Positions 53,035-55,351 of a stretch of 55,351 bases of DNA are shown here, in pieces (position 1 is the stretch's first letter; each line of letters starts with the position of its first letter). The stretch is from contig NZ_AODQ01000017.1 in NCBI RefSeq assembly GCF_000348925.1, positions 1 to 55,351 of the forward strand, in the 5' to 3' direction. Source of the stretch: Cesiribacter andamanensis AMV16. Its GTDB lineage: Bacteria > Bacteroidota > Bacteroidia > Cytophagales > Cyclobacteriaceae. The notes under the pieces were generated by a model, which saw only the letters and a list, made by a program, of their open reading frames with translations, was not told the origin of the DNA and ran no database searches. The position numbers and the translations under genes are program-made.

Positions 53035-55143
53035 ATGAAAAAACTTGTACTTCTGACAATGGCCTGCTGCTGCACCCTGCTGGCACAGGCCCAATGCCCA
53101 ACACCGGTTTGGGCCGATGAATTTAGTGGAACCAGCCTGGACCAGAGCAAATGGAACTACCAGATTGGCGATGGCTGCGCCGAAGGCATCTGCGGCTGGG
53201 GCAACAACGAGCTGCAATCCTATCAGCAGGCCAATGTAACCGTAGCGAACGGCTTGCTTAAGATCACGGCTAAACGGGAGCGCATCCGGGGCGCCAATTA
53301 TACCTCCGGCCGCATCAATACCAAGGGCAAAGGCGACTGGACCTATGGCCGCATGGAAGCCCGTATTAAATTACCGGCCGGGGGCGGTCTGTGGCCTGCC
53401 TTTTGGATGCTGCCCACCAATGAAGTATATGGAGGATGGCCAAAAAGCGGCGAGATTGACATTATGGAGTTTGTGGGGCACCATCCCCAGGAAGTGCTGG
53501 GCACCATTCACTATGGCGATGCCTACCCCAACAACCAGTATCAGGGCAACAAATATGTGCTTCATGAGGGCACTTTCCCGGAGGGGTACCACACCTTTGC
53601 CATCGAGTGGGAGCCGGGCGAAATTCGCTGGCTGCTGGATGGCGTGCTGTATTCTACCAAGCGCACAGCCGATCTTTTGCCCTACCAGTGGCCTTTTGAT
53701 AAGGACTTTCATTTTCTGCTGAATGTAGCCGTAGGGGGTAACCTGGGCGGAGCGGTAGATAACACCATTTTTCCGGCCACCATGGAGGTAGACTGGGTGC
53801 GGGTGTACGATACCTACCTGCCCTACCTGCAGGGAGCCCGGGAAGTGGCCTACCAGGCCAGCGGCACTTCCTACACCCTTAAGAACCTGCCGGCCAATGC
53901 TACTGTCAACTGGTCGGTGCCCGCCGGGGCCACCCTTGTATCCGGACAGGGTACGCCCACCATCACCGTAGACTGGGGCAGCAGCGGCGGACAGCTCACT
54001 GCCACCTACAGCACAGGCTGCGGTACCCAACAGCTACAGATGCTGGTACGCGTAGAACCAAGCTACCAGCGCAGCTTCAGTTTCCAGAACTTTGATGCCC
54101 CCGCCACCATTGCCTTTAGCTCGGCTACAGGCACCCTTAGTACGGTAAGCAATCCGGCTCCCAATGGGGTAAATGGATCGGCACTGGTTGGAAAATACAT
54201 TCGCAACGCTTCGCAGCAGTATGATGTGCTGGCCTACACCGTACAGAATATTTCAGATGCCTCACTCTACTACACCAAGGAGAAGAAATTCTACATGGAT
54301 GTTTACACGGCCGCTCCGGCAGGCACCCAGATTCTGCTGCAGCTGGAGACGTCTACGGCTACGGCCAGCAATTACCCCAGCGGCCGCCATAGCCGCTATG
54401 TAGCCACCACTACCAACACCAACAGCTGGGAGCGGCTGGAATTCAGCCCCCTTGATCAGCCCGATGCCAGCGCCAGCAACAGCGGGGTCACCAAGCTTAT
54501 TATGCTCTTCGCCTCCAATACCTTTACCGGCGATACCTATTACTGGGATAATTTTGATAGCTACGATGCCCAGAACGATGGGGGTGGCGGGGGAGGCAAT
54601 CTTGCCCCTGCCGTAAGCATCAGCAGCCCGGCCTCGGGCAGCACCTTTACCTCCCTCAATCCCATTGCCATAACAGCAAGCGCTTCGGATGCCGATGGCA
54701 GCATCAGCAAGGTAGATTTTTATGTGGGCGCGCAATTGCTCAGCACCGATACCAGTGCTCCTTACGAAGCAAGTTTTACACCCCCCGGCAATGGCACCTA
54801 TACCCTTACGGCCGTGGCAACGGACAATGAGGGGGCCAGCACAAGCTCTGCAGGGGTTAGCATTACTGTGCAAACCAGCACCAAGGGCGGAGGCAAACCT
54901 AAGCGCCTCTCTGGAGAAGTGGCCTACTTTCCCAATCCCCTGAAAGGGGAGCTAAGCATTCGGCTGGATGATGGCCAGGCCAGCGGTATGGTATACATTC
55001 TAGATACCTCCGGACGGCGCCTGGCAACGGCTCCTTTAGAAAAAGGGCAGGCGCAGCTGAGCGTGCAGCAACTTCCGCAGGGCCTCTATCTGCTGGAGAT
55101 CCATACCGGGCAGGGCATACAGGTTGAGCGGGTGGTTAAGTAG
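53035..55143 (+). CDS. Secreted GH16 beta-glucanase with T9SS C-terminal signal
   Basis: A 702-aa enzyme that should cut beta-1,3 or mixed-linked glucans such as laminarin. Order: a signal peptide (residues 1-20); GH16 catalytic domain with FSGTSLDQSKWNYQIGDG and active-site E140, D142 and E145 in SGEIDIMEFVG; a PKD/Ig-like segment; a carbohydrate-binding-like beta domain (ATIAFSSATGTLSTVSNPAPNG); a Gly-rich linker; a bacterial Ig domain (VSISSPASGSTFTSLNPIAITASASDADGSI); and a type A T9SS sorting domain (VAYFPNPLKGELSIRL ... LPQGLYLLEIHTGQGI). The last domain makes it a likely client of the GldKLMN system at the other end of the window. Confidence 0.96.
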   Translation: MKKLVLLTMACCCTLLAQAQCPTPVWADEFSGTSLDQSKWNYQIGDGCAEGICGWGNNELQSYQQANVTVANGLLKITAKRERIRGANYTSGRINTKGKGDWTYGRMEARIKLPAGGGLWPAFWMLPTNEVYGGWPKSGEIDIMEFVGHHPQEVLGTIHYGDAYPNNQYQGNKYVLHEGTFPEGYHTFAIEWEPGEIRWLLDGVLYSTKRTADLLPYQWPFDKDFHFLLNVAVGGNLGGAVDNTIFPATMEVDWVRVYDTYLPYLQGAREVAYQASGTSYTLKNLPANATVNWSVPAGATLVSGQGTPTITVDWGSSGGQLTATYSTGCGTQQLQMLVRVEPSYQRSFSFQNFDAPATIAFSSATGTLSTVSNPAPNGVNGSALVGKYIRNASQQYDVLAYTVQNISDASLYYTKEKKFYMDVYTAAPAGTQILLQLETSTATASNYPSGRHSRYVATTTNTNSWERLEFSPLDQPDASASNSGVTKLIMLFASNTFTGDTYYWDNFDSYDAQNDGGGGGGNLAPAVSISSPASGSTFTSLNPIAITASASDADGSISKVDFYVGAQLLSTDTSAPYEASFTPPGNGTYTLTAVATDNEGASTSSAGVSITVQTSTKGGGKPKRLSGEVAYFPNPLKGELSIRLDDGQASGMVYILDTSGRRLATAPLEKGQAQLSVQQLPQGLYLLEIHTGQGIQVERVVK

Positions 55144-55164
55144 CAACATGTTACCCACAACAAG

Positions 55165-55184
55165 ACATGAGTCATCCCGAATTT
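55165..55184 (+). repeat. Dispersed ACATGAGTCATCCCGAATTT repeat
   Basis: Exact copy of the outer arm of the nested palindrome at 11001-11020 (complement at 11248-11267). The matching complementary arm is not inside the window. Confidence 0.7.
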
Positions 55185-55257
55185 TTTTATTGGGGATTTA
55201 ATGATAAAAATAGCCCTTGGGCATCTCCAGAGGCTGTTTTTATCTTCAGGTGTCGGT

Positions 55258-55351
55258 CATTGTGATGAAGCGGGGGGCGCCCCCCGTAGCGGAAGAAGCA
55301 ATCTGGCTTCTGTGGGCATTGACGCCAGATTGCTTCTCTTCGATCGCAATG
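55258..55351. repeat. Inverted-repeat element running off the window end
   Basis: Inverted repeat GAAGCAATCTGG (55295-55306) / CCAGATTGCTTC (55325-55336). Outer CATTGTGATGAAG (55258-55270) loosely complements CTTCGATCGCAATG (55338-55351). A perfect 16-bp GC palindrome lies at 55271-55286. It resembles dispersed Bacteroidota repeats and is cut by the window edge. Confidence 0.6.

Overview
The window is chromosomal DNA from a member of the Bacteroidota, most likely the order Cytophagales. The evidence is a complete gliding/type IX secretion core (gldK-gldL-gldM-gldN with a PorP/SprF-type protein), a SusC/SusD pair, a GH16 glucanase ending in a type IX C-terminal signal, many short Bacteroidota-type lipoproteins, and promoter-like TAnnTTTG boxes. 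Base composition is mostly GC-rich, with two conspicuous AT-rich patches.

Layout. 1-6000 (minus strand): T9SS/gliding operon gldKLMN preceded by porP/sprF. 6000-10800 (minus): hemD-like uroporphyrinogen-III synthase, a DUF4271 membrane protein, a WecA/MraY-type sugar-phosphate transferase and a BamA/TamA-like outer-membrane protein. 10800-11300: nest of palindromes. 11300-17000: lipoprotein, 2-oxoglutarate/Fe(II) oxygenase, ChrA transporter, TetR regulator with an SDR oxidoreductase (shared operator), DUF2459 protein. 17000-24200: palindrome cluster, endonuclease III-like glycosylase, lipoprotein, DsbD, alpha/beta hydrolase, phosphoribosyltransferase, NAD(P)-binding protein. 24300-28720: AT-rich SusD/SusC pair. 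28900-34300: two envelope proteins, an rRNA/tRNA 2'-O-methyltransferase and mutS. 34300-38400: REP-associated tyrosine transposase with REP palindromes, tRNA-Gly and tRNA-Leu, and a one-protein MmeI-like restriction-modification enzyme with an AT-rich specificity half. 38400-55143: secreted unknowns, a tyrosine/dual-specificity phosphatase, gamma-glutamyltransferase, PAS histidine kinase, M48 lipoprotein protease, a Doc/Fic-like protein with an overlapping unknown partner, a small OM barrel, MoxR ATPase, a thioredoxin-fold protein, a peptidase relic, and the GH16 enzyme.

How genes work together. GldKLMN plus PorP/SprF form the machine that would export the GH16 protein at the other end of the window. 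SusCD would import oligosaccharides across the outer membrane. TetR and SDR share an identical 17-bp site and look like one small regulon.

Quality warning. Six otherwise intact conserved genes (sugar-phosphate transferase, TamA-like, dsbD, trmH-like, mutS, MmeI-like) are each broken by exactly one inserted or deleted base, mostly in homopolymers, and each regains an open length divisible by three when one base is corrected. This looks like sequencing or assembly error rather than true gene decay, and I list each as one gene over its full span.
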